DNA of 26,764 bases from Priapulus caudatus (GCF_000485595.1 NW_014577237.1:396898-423661), one strand, 5' to 3'. Shown: positions 1 to 9,427, counted from the stretch's first letter. Notes: generated by a model not told the origin, from the letters alone. Translations and numbers: made by a program.

Positions 1-241
1 TGGCAAGGTTAACGATGTAATAGTGGAACGTCGTCTGCAACTTTTTCTCCATGGCAACGGCCGCCATGACGAGCGCGTTTCCGAGCACCGTCAGCGATAT
101 CCAGACCGCCAGCGCGACGATTGTCACAATATTCCGCAACGTCGCTCTAAACTCGGGAACTCGGAACGCTTCTAACAAAGTCTCGTTAGAGGTGATCGAA
201 GAATTCTCACCGACATAGTCAGGCAATGTATCGGCATCCAT
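1..241 (-). CDS. Class A GPCR, N-terminal part (runs off the left edge)
   Basis: Minus-strand frame starting at the ATG at 241-239 stays open for 80 codons to the window edge. The first ~45 residues are a hydrophilic extracellular tail with an N-glycosylation-type site (NSS near residue 12). They are followed by a hydrophobic helix containing the TM1 signature GN-A-LV (LTVLGNALVMAAV) and then intracellular loop 1 leading to TM2 with HYYIVNLA. GN in TM1 and N-x-x-I/L-V-NLA in TM2 are hallmarks of rhodopsin-like receptors. The loop KLQTTFHYYIVNLA resembles aminergic/muscarinic-like receptors, but the ligand class cannot be called from 80 residues. The next Met in frame lies well inside the protein, so the 241 start is the natural choice. 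Product: a plasma-membrane receptor coupling to G proteins (inferred from family). Confidence 0.85.
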   Translation of the reverse strand, partial: MDADTLPDYVGENSSITSNETLLEAFRVPEFRATLRNIVTIVALAVWISLTVLGNALVMAAVAMEKKLQTTFHYYIVNLA

Positions 242-302
242 GATTTCCACTCAAACCAAAGTACTAGCTCACGGATCCTTCGGCGCCGCCCTTCCAACTA
301 TC

Positions 303-317
303 AGTTTATATATAAAT
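303..317 (-). promoter_or_regulatory. TATA-like box of the GPCR gene
   Basis: On the minus strand the sequence reads ATTTATATATAAACTG, about 65 bp before the GPCR start codon. A TSS about 30 bp downstream would leave a ~40-nt leader. The alternative is that the ATG lies in a later exon and this is chance AT-rich sequence. Confidence 0.35.
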
Positions 318-345
318 CGTGATTACCGGATACACAGTTTCCGGA

Positions 346-498
346 TAACTGCTGCTGATGCTGCTGCTGCTGCTGGTGATGTTGCTGCTGCTGCTATTAC
401 CGCTGCTGCTGCTACTGCTGTTGCTGGTACTGCTGTTGCTGCTACTTCTGCTGCTACTGCCTTTGTTTCTACTGCCGCCGATGCTGCTGTTGTTGTTG

Positions 499-536
<38 letters not shown>

Positions 537-573
537 ATTGTTGTTGTTGTTGCTGCTGCTGCTGCTGCTGCTA

Positions 574-632
<59 letters not shown>
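346..632. repeat. Imperfect trinucleotide repeat (CTG/TTG on plus; CAG/CAA on minus)
   Basis: About 290 bp of mixed GCT, GTT and CTG/TTG units with scattered single-base changes, in blocks of pure GCT alternating with pure GTT. It begins ~30 bp beyond the TATA-like box of the GPCR gene, so it is promoter or 5' leader on the receptor strand. Long open frames here encode only homopolymers of Ala, Val, Leu or Thr in several frames and on both strands, which marks them as repeat artefacts. Confidence 0.95.
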
Positions 633-633
<1 letters not shown>

Positions 634-640
634 AATAGTA

Positions 641-1303
641 GTGCGAATCGTTATCATACGCGTTTTTATACGGTTTTGTGGCGCGTATGTGGCAGCTTCG
701 ACAAACAAACGTGTTCGCACCGAGCTTCGCTCGAAGAAACAAGACTAACAAAGAAATAATTAAGCGCCACGTATTTGCTTTTAGCGGAGAAGTAAGTAGT
801 ATACTCAGCTGCGTTAGAATACATCGTCGCGCGGCGTTGATTGCTCTATTCCACCCACCATCCCCCTATGCTTTATAGAATCTAAATATCTATTAATTAT
901 AATTAAATATAATGCACACACATGTATATATAATATATAATTATAATTAAAGTGATCTTTTTCAGAAAGTTTTCCCGGGTAAAATTGTGCGATTTCGTTT
1001 GATCTATTTTTTTATTGCAGACGTCTCCAGTAATAATACTTCTACTTCGATATGCGACACAGCAACTGCATGGACCTCCCTCGCAGGTTTCAATACGGGA
1101 TGATGTGTAGCCGGACTCACAGATGTGTTCAGAGACACAGAAGTTAATTTCCAATGCAAATTAATGCCTTGTCCACAATATGTAACGGTTCACAGGTGAA
1201 GTCCTCTCCTAAACGCGATACATAGTTTCGGGCCTGCGTTAAGGCTGGGGTTAAAACTAAGGGATAAATCTCTGTTAGTGATACAGTTAGAAATATGCTA
1301 ATG
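641..1303. other. Intergenic, no gene recognised
   Basis: AT-rich with short overlapping frames only. I see no conserved protein, RNA gene or clear element ends. Confidence 0.5.
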
Positions 1304-1350
1304 TGTTAGGTTTAAGGTTAGGTTTAAGGTAAGGGTTACAGGTAAGGGTT
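1304..1350 (+). repeat. Degenerate telomere-like tract
   Basis: Reads as diverged TTAGGT/TTAAGG/TAAGGGTTA units. It resembles the TTAGGG arrays elsewhere in the window but has no perfect hexamer run. Confidence 0.4.
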
Positions 1351-1830
1351 AATTATATCAATTAATTAATAACTCTTGTCGCCTGTTTTTACACTTCTTT
1401 TTTTAAATAATAATGAGTGTTTCAGTAAGTTTATTGAGCATGGTTAATTTTTTGTTTTGTTTACTGTATTTCTTATATATCAGTATGTAATGTTACTAAT
1501 GACAGAGTTCACCTATTATTATGTTTTATTAGTTATTTAATCATTTTTGTAATTTATAGGAGTGACTATAACTAGAAGACTGTATTGTCATTTCGCCATC
1601 CATCCCATCCATCACTTCTATTTATTTTGTTTCATGTTATACCTTTCTGCTAATTTGCATAAGTGTAAATAAAGTGATTAATAGAATATGAATATATGAA
1701 AATTAGATTCGGAAGTCTGACATTATCAACGATTTATCAAGGTAGGTTGTTAGTTTATTGTACACTCATTTCAAGTGCCATCACCGGCATCTTGTATTAT
1801 GTATACTGTGCAGTGTTAGCATGTATATAT

Positions 1831-2254
1831 TAGGGCTGTAACGATACAGAAGCCTCTCGATTCGATCCGGTTCTCAATATTAGCCTCTATTCGATTCCTT
1901 CGTTTCGATTCCCAAAATATTGAAATGTTATCTATTTTTTATATATTCATTATTTTGCAATAATATATTAGAAATTTCCAATGAATACTAAATGGTGAAT
2001 AGACTAGAGAGTCTAGAGAGTATATATCATAGAGATGTATACTATTTATACATCTCTATGGTATATATACACTGCACAGTCGCTGAGTAAAATTGGTGAG
2101 TAACAATCCACAGTATTAAGCGTAGTGCCGCCATCTATTGGAGGAAAAAAGTGGTATCAAAGTGGAATCGAAAATATGGAGAAAAATATCGAGAATCGGA
2201 TCGAGGCAAGAGAATCGCGATCCGATTCGATTTCGGTGGATCGTTACAGCCCTA
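1831..2254. mobile_element. Non-autonomous hAT-type element
   Basis: The left end TAGGGCTGTAACGAT is matched by the inverted right end ATCGTTACAGCCCTA. The element is flanked on both sides by the 8-bp direct repeat GTATATAT (1823-1830 and 2255-2262). TIRs of this form with an 8-bp duplication are typical of hAT elements. The interior carries CGATTCGAT-rich subterminal sequence at both ends and no transposase frame. The right duplication merges with a (TA)n run, so the left copy is the more informative one. Confidence 0.75.
2020..2070. repeat. Near-perfect hairpin inside the hAT-type element
   Basis: Arms of ~22 bp (GTATATATCATAGAGATGTA and its complement) with one extra base and a ~5-nt loop. 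Probably a nested micro-MITE or a subterminal cruciform. Confidence 0.7.
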
Positions 2255-2262
2255 GTATATAT

Positions 2263-2689
2263 ATATATATATACGGGTGCGAGTGTGCGTGCGTGCATGT
2301 GCGTGCGTGCGCGCGCATGTACGGTATACGTCTTGATGATTAGCATATACGTATATGCCTTGGCCCACGGAATCCATAGAAATATAATATCATAGATATA
2401 GAATACAGATTATCTGTATTCTAGAATATAGAGACACTAGAACAAGTATTATTTCTATGCCGGAACCGGAACTCCACGTAACGACAACGATGATTATGTT
2501 TATTTTCCGTTGATGATTTTAAAAACTACGGATATACCGCAATACATAATTCAATTGCGTTACTTTTTCCACTAGGTGTAGCAAATTATTGCACAACACT
2601 AGAAAAAAAGGATAAAATCTGTAAACGAAAAACATAAAACAAAACCGGATGTTACCTTTGACCGCCGCTGCCAGCGTGTAACATTGCTA
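2263..2689. other. Intergenic: short GTGC microsatellite and small palindrome
   Basis: 2275-2325 holds a (GTGC)n-type run. 2400-2423 holds a short palindrome built on AGAATACAGAT. No gene is seen. Confidence 0.5.
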
Positions 2690-3529
2690 TTGTCAACGCA
2701 AAAAGTTGAAAGCTTGTTTCGTCGCTCAATGATGTCACAGTTTCGACTATACAAAATTTTAAAAATTTTTAAAGGGATAGTTTACTCTAGGTTCTAGGGT
2801 TATTTTCAGTTAATTTAGGTTAAAATTACGCTACATAAAAAGTTTCATGGTTCAATCACCATTAGAAATATTATTAAAAAATGTTTTAAAACTAACGACT
2901 ACAGTTTGATTACAACGACGGTGGCGCCACTCAAAGCGCACAATCTGATAAGTTGTGCAAAACCACTTTCCAGCCAAGGGCTACAGACCAAGGGTGTTTC
3001 TTATTTATTTATTTAAAAGCAAAAGGATTGTAATATCTTACAAACGACATATAGTTTCAGTTATATTATGGATAAATTTGTCCTAAAATGAACATCGTTG
3101 GGTTAAATAGCATTTAGGTATGAATATAATTGCACCTTTGTGATTAGCCCTCGGTCTGTAACGTGCAAAATAAATTGGCAAATATGCAACTTTTTCAGGG
3201 TGGCAGCACAGTTGCGGGTGTCATGGCGCCATTCAAATTTCGTAGCGTTGATGTGTAATTAATTATAACAATCAAATTAGGTATCTGGTAACAAATACGT
3301 GTGGGTATAGACGATTTGTTATACAGTAAATACAGTTATACACAGTAAAATCCTAGTCTACTATCCCTTTAAATAGGGTTAGGGTTATTTTTTAGAGTTA
3401 GGGTTAGGGTTAGGGTTAGGGTTTAGGGTCATAATGCACCTTAAAACAGGAGTTTGAGTTCGTACGGACGTGACGACACTGTGACGTCAGTGAGCGACGA
3501 AACAAGCTTTCAACCTCTTGCATTGTCAA
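2690..3529. mobile_element. Inverted-repeat element (MITE-like) carrying a TTAGGG tract
   Basis: The arm at 2690-2746 is the inverted copy of 3474-3529. A 23-bp core (2706-2728 against 3491-3513, starting TTGAAAGCTTGTTTCGTCG) is identical. A second inner pair, TTTAAAGGGATAGT, is at 2768-2781 and inverted at 3360-3373. A third diverged pair (GGGCTACAGACC / GGTCTGTAACG) lies at ~2975 and ~3155. No protein is encoded. Outer ends are blurred, so the true borders may extend ~40 bp each way and I could not fix a target duplication. Confidence 0.7.
3374..3429 (+). repeat. Interstitial telomere-like array (TTAGGG)n
   Basis: Four consecutive TTAGGG units preceded by two more and a T-rich break, inside the right half of the 2690-3529 inverted-repeat element. 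Confidence 0.9.
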
Positions 3530-3949
3530 CATCATGAACGAAAACAGAAATTTGTCGTCAGTGAGTAGTGCTGGCACGATCGAAGACAAAATACTATAAA
3601 AGAAACAAATAATCGGCAATCACATATCAAATACAACATCTCCGGATGACGCTTTTTATAAGGTAGGTTATTCAAAACAGCAGTCACCGTAGTATGGGTG
3701 AGCACAGGCACTTGGAGCGTTTCAATAAAATATCATGCTAAATAAATACGAAATCTATTTACTACCAAAGTCTGACTCTTAATATTTCTAATTCTATACT
3801 CTCTTGCACCTATTATTGCCGACAATTTCATGTAAATGCCGTCCAAATGCTCATCTGTAAACACACACTGCCGCCATTACTGCTGCCACTGCACACTGAC
3901 ACATATATATTTTATGTATATAATCATGCAATAATGCATAATACTTGCA
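3530..3949. other. Spacer upstream of the PHD gene
   Basis: No gene is recognised. It probably contains the 5' exon or promoter of the PHD gene, because a splice acceptor-like site sits at its end. Confidence 0.4.
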
Positions 3950-3950
3950 G
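3936..3950 (+). promoter_or_regulatory. Possible splice acceptor ahead of the PHD exon
   Basis: ATAATACTTGCAG ends at 3950, 8 bp before the ATG at 3959. This suggests the coding exon is preceded by a separate, non-coding 5' exon. Confidence 0.35.
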
Positions 3951-3958
3951 TAGACAGC

Positions 3959-4363
3959 ATGTCAAAACCGAATGCGTTTGGAGCATCTTCACCCATCAGC
4001 TCGACTGCAGATGTCCTGCCAGCGATTTGTGGTGAGCAACAGCCTGGTCCCTCCGGCCTTCAACACCCTACAATCACCCTAACAATAGAACCTCAACAAT
4101 CTACAACAAAAAGGCCAGCTGCTGGAAAAGGGAAAGGAAAAGGAAAGCGCTCCAGGCCAGAAAGAAAGATCGTACAAGAACCAGCTTACATCTGCCCAAC
4201 ATGCAGCAAGGATGTGGGGGACTCCCCCTGTGTTGGTTGTGACGTATGTGGAGGTTGGCTACACAGAGCATATGCTGGCTTACTCGACGATGAAAATTGG
4301 TCTGAAGTTTCTGCAAGTGACGAGCCGTGGACATGCCCAAAATGCTTTAAAATGCAACAGTAA
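3959..4363 (+). CDS. Small PHD-finger protein with one zinc ligand missing
   Basis: 134 codons, ATG to TAA. Residues 1-55 are Ser/Pro/Thr-rich and look disordered. Residues 51-72 are a basic Lys/Arg/Gly stretch that could be a nuclear localisation signal. Residues 79-129 form a PHD-type zinc finger: C79-x2-C82, C94-x2-C97, W100-L-H102, then W125, C126-x2-C129. PHD fingers bind two zinc ions with a C4HC3 pattern and usually read histone H3 tails. The fifth cysteine expected three residues after the histidine is Tyr105 (TAT). The gene converges with the transposase gene, with stop codons 87 bp apart. It could be a cargo or partner gene of the same mobile element, or an unrelated host or domesticated gene. 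No known symbol is recognised. Confidence 0.7.
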   Translation: MSKPNAFGASSPISSTADVLPAICGEQQPGPSGLQHPTITLTIEPQQSTTKRPAAGKGKGKGKRSRPERKIVQEPAYICPTCSKDVGDSPCVGCDVCGGWLHRAYAGLLDDENWSEVSASDEPWTCPKCFKMQQ

Positions 4364-4450
4364 ACAATAGATCAATTGTTGTGTAACCATAACCATAACA
4401 AGTATTCGTACCTGGAGAATAATACTTGTGTTCCACTAAGCATCACTCTT

Positions 4451-4996
4451 CTATTTCTTCGGATTGATGGGTTTCTGCACTCGAAATGAGAAAGGCTCTG
4501 CTGCTACTCCAGTGTTGCAACGGCTGCTGTTAACAGTGTCTGCGGTTAATATGATGGTGTTCATACCATACATAAACTGCTTGTAGTTGGGGTTGTCATT
4601 GGCCCCATGCGAAATGGCTCTCTGCTGGCAGAAGATGTTTTCGACTGAGTCGCTGTTGACTCGAGCAGCATTTATGCTTGTGCCAGGATGGGTTTTCTGT
4701 TTCTGGCGAACAAGACTTCCAAAGCCCAGAATGGCTGACTTCATGTCGAAGCGTGTCTCCTGTGACATCAACTTTTTTCGCTTCACGATGGCAGTGTCCT
4801 GTAGATCGCTCATCACGCCGTCCTCCCATGATGTGAACCATTGCAGTGCTCTCGCATTGCAATGGAGCCGATCATCTTCTACTGATGTTATAGGACGTGT
4901 GTCGGTAAAGTTTGCAATCAGAACACTGGTTGCCTCCAGCAGCTGTATCGCACCGTTGAGCGAATCTCCATTTCGACCTTCAGCTTTCTGGTAAGC
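4451..4996 (-). CDS. Transposase exon: C-terminal catalytic end and stop
   Basis: 181 codons plus TAG. The acceptor TTTTCACTAG joins FK to AYQKAEG. It contains VNSDSVENIFCQQRAISHG and NYKQFMYGMNTIIL, the C-terminal RNase H signature with the last acidic catalytic residue. It ends FRVQKPINPKK. Confidence 0.92.
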   Translation of the reverse strand, partial: AYQKAEGRNGDSLNGAIQLLEATSVLIANFTDTRPITSVEDDRLHCNARALQWFTSWEDGVMSDLQDTAIVKRKKLMSQETRFDMKSAILGFGSLVRQKQKTHPGTSINAARVNSDSVENIFCQQRAISHGANDNPNYKQFMYGMNTIILTADTVNSSRCNTGVAAEPFSFRVQKPINPKK

Positions 4997-7900
4997 CTAG
5001 TGAAAAGTCGTGGTATTATTACATGTTTAAATAAAAAAATAATTGCCATGCACATGTACGGGGCATGAAATTCCGATTTTTTCTGTACCGGCCCAATGCG
5101 CATAGCGCTGGTAATAGCAGTTTTTTTACCAGTAATCACCATAATTTACTAGCACTCTCAAATTTAGTTTTTTATCAAAAATAAAGATAAGACTTTCTCT
5201 GACTCTTGCTTGTCCGAAAAATGTTGTAGTATGCGGCATCACGTAATAGCTGTTGAACAGACTATAAGTATAATGCAAATCGTGAATGATGTTCACTATA
5301 TTACAAAAATCTAACCATGCTTAAGATAAATTCGTTTTTACTTTGAACAGATGAAGCATTTCCTTGTTGAGGACATCTTCTGCCAGTTTATTTTGCATCT
5401 TCTGCCCATTGTTTGGCCAGATGTGCTCATCACTCAGGACATGGTGTATCCTTGAGACCTCGCTTGGGTTCGCTGCCCGGTCCCACTGATAGGCTTTCAC
5501 CCACATTTCCCAGGTAATAAAGCCTGCCTGATGCGACAGTAGTCTGGTGCTATTTATTCCAAACCCACTTTTGATAATATTATTTCTGATTTTCTTGAAG
5601 AGGTGCTAAAGTGTAAAAACATACAATATTTTAAGGCTATTAAATTCTGAGCATAGAAAATAACATCTTGTACATGAACTGATTTCTCTGTGGGAAAGGT
5701 TTCATCTGAAATGATCTGCGATATGGATATGTATGTTTCAGTACTATACCTTCGGATCCATCATCATGACGAGTGGCAGATCTGGCGAGCAGGCATTGTG
5801 TGTGGCGAAGGAAGCTGACACTGCTGCCGAATCGGAGCCATTGAAGTGAATTTTCAGAAACGACCTGTTATGGACAGCACCATTGAAGCAAGCGTAGTTT
5901 ACCTGCAAAGGTTAATTTTTTTATAATTTTTAGAGGTTAGGGTTCACATTGTAAGCTTTCATTCACTGATTAGCTGTCATTATATGGATGTTAGTATAGA
6001 AGTTCATTCCTGCCAAGTGTGGTATCCTTATACCTTACCGTACGGCGTTGAGCATTACCTCTATACATTTAAAACCTATTATGCGTTCCCTTTTTCCCCA
6101 TACTGTAATCTACTGCTGTAAAAAATGTGTTTGCTGGCTAAAACAGTCTTTCTATGTAGAATTTTGCTTGTATGACATGCAAAATATTTACTCACACTGA
6201 ATCCCCAGTCAATCAGTCCACACACAGCCTTCCAGAAAAGGACGTATATATCTGGTGCTGTTGCTTCTGCCGTCGGCACGTGCATAAATGGGAAGCGAAA
6301 GCCACTGTCCCCTTGGAACATGAACAGCAAGACATGTGTGGCGAGTTGCGCTGATGCCTTACCTGGAGAAAAGTAAATTGTGGCAAAAAAACATGTTTAT
6401 AAATTGAGAGTAATGAGGCTAAATATGTCACAACATTAACCTTGATTTAGATTAACAAGCATACAAAGACCTAAATATTTAACATATTCTTACCTTCTTT
6501 CAGTACTCGCATAGCAGAGCATTCAGCTCCCATGTCGACCAGTCCGACGATCTTCACTTTACCTTCAGAGTATATGATCTGAAGGTCAGACTGAATCGAC
6601 ATCTCGTCGAAGACTATGCCTCCAGTCATGCCATGCGGTGGCACTTGCTTGGACTTTGCTTCCTCATACATCCAGTGAAGCATATCGTTGTTGAGTCCAG
6701 GCTTCTGGTGAACTGAGTTTTTATAATATCGAAGTAGGCGTCCACTTGGCAGTGTAACTAATATGCCAAGTGACGACAGCTTCTTGTAGGTGCGAGGATT
6801 GCTGGCCCACAGCGTCAGACATGCCTTCACAACCCTATGTGTTAGATAGTGAGAAAAATGTATCTTTGAAGTGTATTCTGATAAAAGGAACATTACGATT
6901 TTGTGCAATGGATTACATGAGCACTATATAACACACTTCAGTATGAGTATAACCATGTGCCTGTGAAGTTTTTTCAACAACAAAACAGTATGGATAATAT
7001 TGTGATATATGTGACAGCCCCAATATGTGCAACTTACTCAGGATTCCACCTTCTGCCTCTGGGGGCTCTACCACGGATCTGCTCTTGGTTAAGTAGTTGA
7101 TCCCGCAGCAAACTGTCGCTGTTTATCTGTGGCAGATATTTCGCCACAATGGCTGCAACATCAGCGTCGTTCTCATCTGTGAGGCTCCACTCAGCATCTG
7201 TGTGTGCAGTACTGGCATCATGTGAAGTGTGAAGTGCCTTCAGCGATGCAGCCTTCCGGACATAACGCAGATGTCTATTGCATGCCCGGCAGCTTGTGCC
7301 GTGTGCAAGTGCCGGTTTTAGCCAAGAGCAAGTGCGAGCACGCTGGCGAATCTCTTCTGGTTCTCCTTTGGCTGTCTGGAAACGCTCAACTGTGTGAGAG
7401 AAATATGGTATGTTTGCGGCTATTTTGTTTTATGCTAAATACAGTATGGCCCCGTTATAACGTGATCGTTGAGATCCGTGAAATGTTATTGCGAAAAAAG
7501 CAGGGTTGCAGAAAATCAGTCTATAAACTGATTCAATGGTGACCAATCCATCCCAAAACACCCATATTTTTGCCCTAGTTGACCCGTTTTTTTGCACGTT
7601 TACCTTCTATTGATAGCGATAGTCACTTCGACCTAAGCAAAAAAAGGTCTAAATATCGCTTTATATCCGAATTTGCGTTAAATCAGGGCGTGTAAAATTG
7701 GGATTTCACTCGAATGCTTTAATGCTGACAGCAGTCCAGTAAAATTATTTTTCAAAATAATGGTCTTGACAAGTAAAATCCATAAAATAAATTAAGACAA
7801 AACAAGGTATAAGCACCTGGCTGTCGGCCTGAAGTTGACTCTCCCAATGGCAATCCTTTGCACATTTCTGCATTATCGACCATGCGGAGTAGGTTGTCCA

Positions 7901-8373
7901 CATCCCGAACACGAAACATGCCATCCCCAGGTGACAGCAGGCTCGATTGTTCACTCGAATCACTGGTCAGCACACGAACCACTCCAAAACTTAAATTCCA
8001 GTGACCATTTCCATACACTTCTAATTCTTTAACAACTCTCTGCTGGTTGATAATACCAACAAAAGACATGATTTTGATGCTGCTGTCATTATTCGCGACT
8101 ACATGCCACCAAGGTTTTATTCGCAATGCAATGTCATGCAGGCTAATCGTGTCTTCTGGTTGCTGGTGCCGGTATGAGATGCCACGATATATTCTTACAT
8201 GACTTTTGTCTTTTCTTTTTGTAGAAAAACTAATGCCAGGAAATATTAATTTGAGATGTTTTCCAAAAAGGTCCTTTGATACGGTTGCGTTAGAGCAAGA
8301 CTTCATAAAGCTCGTGAAAACATCTTGTGCAATTAGAAAACCTTGTTCATCAACAACCAGCTCTCTTTCAAGC
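4451..8373 (-). CDS. P-element-like (TNP/THAP9-type) transposase, seven visible exons
   Basis: Exons in order: 8373-7817, 7389-7038, 6834-6494, 6362-6196, 5902-5750, 5605-5342, 4996-4451. All junctions are GT-AG, phases match at each one, and 2379 nt (792 codons plus stop) stay open. The reading order gives a winged-helix-like N-terminus, a Cys-containing basic region, then the RNase H-like catalytic core of P-type transposases. The core has FDEM (first Asp, ~residue 378), the Asp of MMMDPK joined across an intron to HLFKKIRNN (second Asp), and DSVENIFCQQR near the C-terminus (last acidic residue). These enzymes cut and join element ends in the nucleus. The true first exon is not identified: the 8373 border is a splice acceptor (TTCCACAAG), and the first in-frame Met is at 8306. 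Length is normal for the family. There is no stop or frameshift, so the gene looks functional or recently active. Confidence 0.88.
5342..5605 (-). CDS. Transposase exon: post-catalytic insertion domain
   Basis: 88 codons in phase 0, HLFKKIRNNI through ITWEMWVKAYQWD to DEHIWPNNGQKMQNKLAED. W-x-x-W...HI-x-PN...KM-x-x-KLA is the conserved stretch that begins the inserted (GTP-binding in P element) domain in this family. Whether GTP is bound here is not visible. Confidence 0.9.
5750..5902 (-). CDS. Transposase exon: second catalytic Asp
   Basis: 51 codons in phase 0, from VNYACFNGAVHNRSF to PLVMMMDPK. Asp of DPK, with HLFKKIRNN in the next exon, forms the family's D-P-x-H-x-x-K-x-x-RN motif. That motif is split exactly by an intron. 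Confidence 0.9.
6196..6362 (-). CDS. Transposase exon: GF-x-FP segment
   Basis: Encodes KASAQLATHVLLFMFQGDSG then FRFPFMHVPT and the LFWKAVCGLIDWGFS end. These are conserved strands and helix following the first catalytic Asp. Acceptor TTTCTCCAG, donor AGT/GTGAGT. Confidence 0.9.
6494..6834 (-). CDS. Transposase exon: first catalytic segment
   Basis: Carries GGIVFDEMSIQSDLQ and IVGLVDMGAECSAM. The Asp of FDEM is the first RNase H-fold catalytic residue of P/THAP9-type enzymes. The preceding YKKLSSLGILVTLPSGRLL matches the usual lead-in helix. Phases join with both neighbours. Confidence 0.92.
7038..7389 (-). CDS. Transposase exon: Cys-containing basic region
   Basis: Acceptor CTCACACAG, donor GA/GTAAGT. 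Encodes RTCSWLKPALAHGTSC followed by RACNRHLRYVRKAAS and an acidic stretch before RGRAPRGRRWNPE. The paired cysteines (TC, SC, AC) and basic helix could be a small zinc site. It lies just before the catalytic domain, as the helical linker does in this family. Confidence 0.8.
7440..7700. mobile_element. Possible Tigger/mariner-like fragment in a transposase intron
   Basis: Starts CAGTATGGCCCCGTTATAAC and ends with a run containing CGTTAAATCAGGGC. These resemble Tigger-type termini, but the two ends do not pair well and no TA duplication is fixed. Confidence 0.3.
7817..8373 (-). CDS. Transposase exon: N-terminal, winged-helix-like region
   Basis: Contains VSKDLFGKHLKLIFPG and, ~15 residues later, RIYRGISY. 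The pattern FGK-x-LK-x-x-FPG...R-x-YRGI resembles RFX-type winged-helix DNA-binding domains, and is offered as an inference. If right, it is the element-end recognition domain in place of the THAP finger of Drosophila P and THAP9. Donor is CCAG/GTGCTT. Confidence 0.7.
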
Positions 8374-8455
8374 CTTGTGGAATAAAAAGAAAATTATATC
8401 AGGAGTTAATAATAATAACTATAACCGGACTAATAATGACTAATATTAATAAGGA

Positions 8456-8502
8456 CAGGAGCATATGACAAATATAATTTGTCATTATAGGCTACGCTCC
8501 TG
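8456..8502. mobile_element. 47-bp CAGGAG micro-MITE with 7-bp duplication
   Basis: CAGGAGC ... GCTCCTG ends, an internal GACAAAT/ATTTGTC hairpin, and ATAAGGA directly repeated at 8449-8455 and 8503-8509. Same end motif as 13352, 14879 and 26011. Confidence 0.7.
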
Positions 8503-8539
8503 ATAAGGACTAATAATGACAAGTTGAAGTTAGACAGTG

Positions 8540-8589
8540 GCTACGGGTACGGTAGCCGTATCTTAATGATCGAGGCTACGGGTACGGGA
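8540..8589 (+). repeat. Two direct copies of GGCTACGGGTACGG
   Basis: Copies begin at about 8540 and 8573, 33 bp apart. Function not known. Confidence 0.6.
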
Positions 8590-8698
8590 GTCCATTCGCT
8601 TTCATACTTAACGAGACAAAGATGGCGGCGGTGGCGCCAGATTTCGAAATAACGCCTTGGGAAATAAATTCACGATTTGAGAGTTTAGATGAGCTAGA

Positions 8699-8760
8699 AC
8701 CCTAACCCTAACCCTAACCATAACCCTAAACCTAACCCTAATCCTAACCCTAACCCTAAT
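8699..8760 (-). repeat. Interstitial telomere-like array (CCCTAA)n
   Basis: About ten CCCTAA/CCTAA units with single-base changes. Orientation is opposite to the array at 3374. Confidence 0.9.
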
Positions 8761-8872
8761 GCCAAAAAAGGGCTTCAACGACCGACGGCTACCGTACCTC
8801 CAGCCAATGCGTTGAAGTTACCAGCGACCGACCATAACGACAAACGACAAAGTCGCGGCGACTGGCGCAACC

Positions 8873-9427
8873 ACACTGCAGCAACAACGACCGACCGTAA
8901 CGACAAAGTTCACCCAGCCCTCACCACAGTGCCAGTGCCAGTGGCACACATGAACAAACGGCAAAAAACTCCTGCTGCTGCTTTTAAATAAATTGCTGTA
9001 AAAACGCTCTATGTATAACGATAATATAATAAAGTATACGCAGCATATATTATACGAACGTCTGATGGCTGACCGTAGCCTTGCACGTTTTGGTTAGATG
9101 GGTTCGCGGCCCCACTGTTTCTGACAGGCGGTGCGAGTTTAGCGCTGGGGACCAGTCTACTTCCTGGTTAGCATTGGTTTATAATTTTATGACGTAATGG
9201 CGATGACACGTGCCGATGGAAACGGTGGTGATTGGCCATTTGTAAAGTGTCGCCGGCAAAAGTCGCTGGGAAATAGAAACGTTTCTAAATATTTTTGTCG
9301 TCGAGGTTGTCGCCGGTCGTCGTCGCGTTAGTGTGCAATGCCAATGCCAATGGCTCATAGGAAACAATAGTTTCTAATTTTCTGAAAAGTCGTTTGTCGT
9401 TACGGTCGGTCGTTGTCGCTGCAGTGT
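8873..9427. mobile_element. Inverted-repeat element with 35-bp arms
   Basis: 8873-8907 (ACACTGCAGCAACAACGACC...) is the inverted copy of 9393-9427 with a single mismatch. Inner parts (CCAGTGCCAGTGGCAC against CCATTGGCATTGGCAT) also pair loosely. GACGAC-type motifs recur inside. No coding capacity. Confidence 0.7.

Noticed and set aside
240-759. Several long frames of 130-140 codons on both strands
   Set aside because: They translate the triplet repeat into poly-Ala, Val, Leu or Thr in every frame; only the minus-strand GPCR frame ending at 241 has real protein character.
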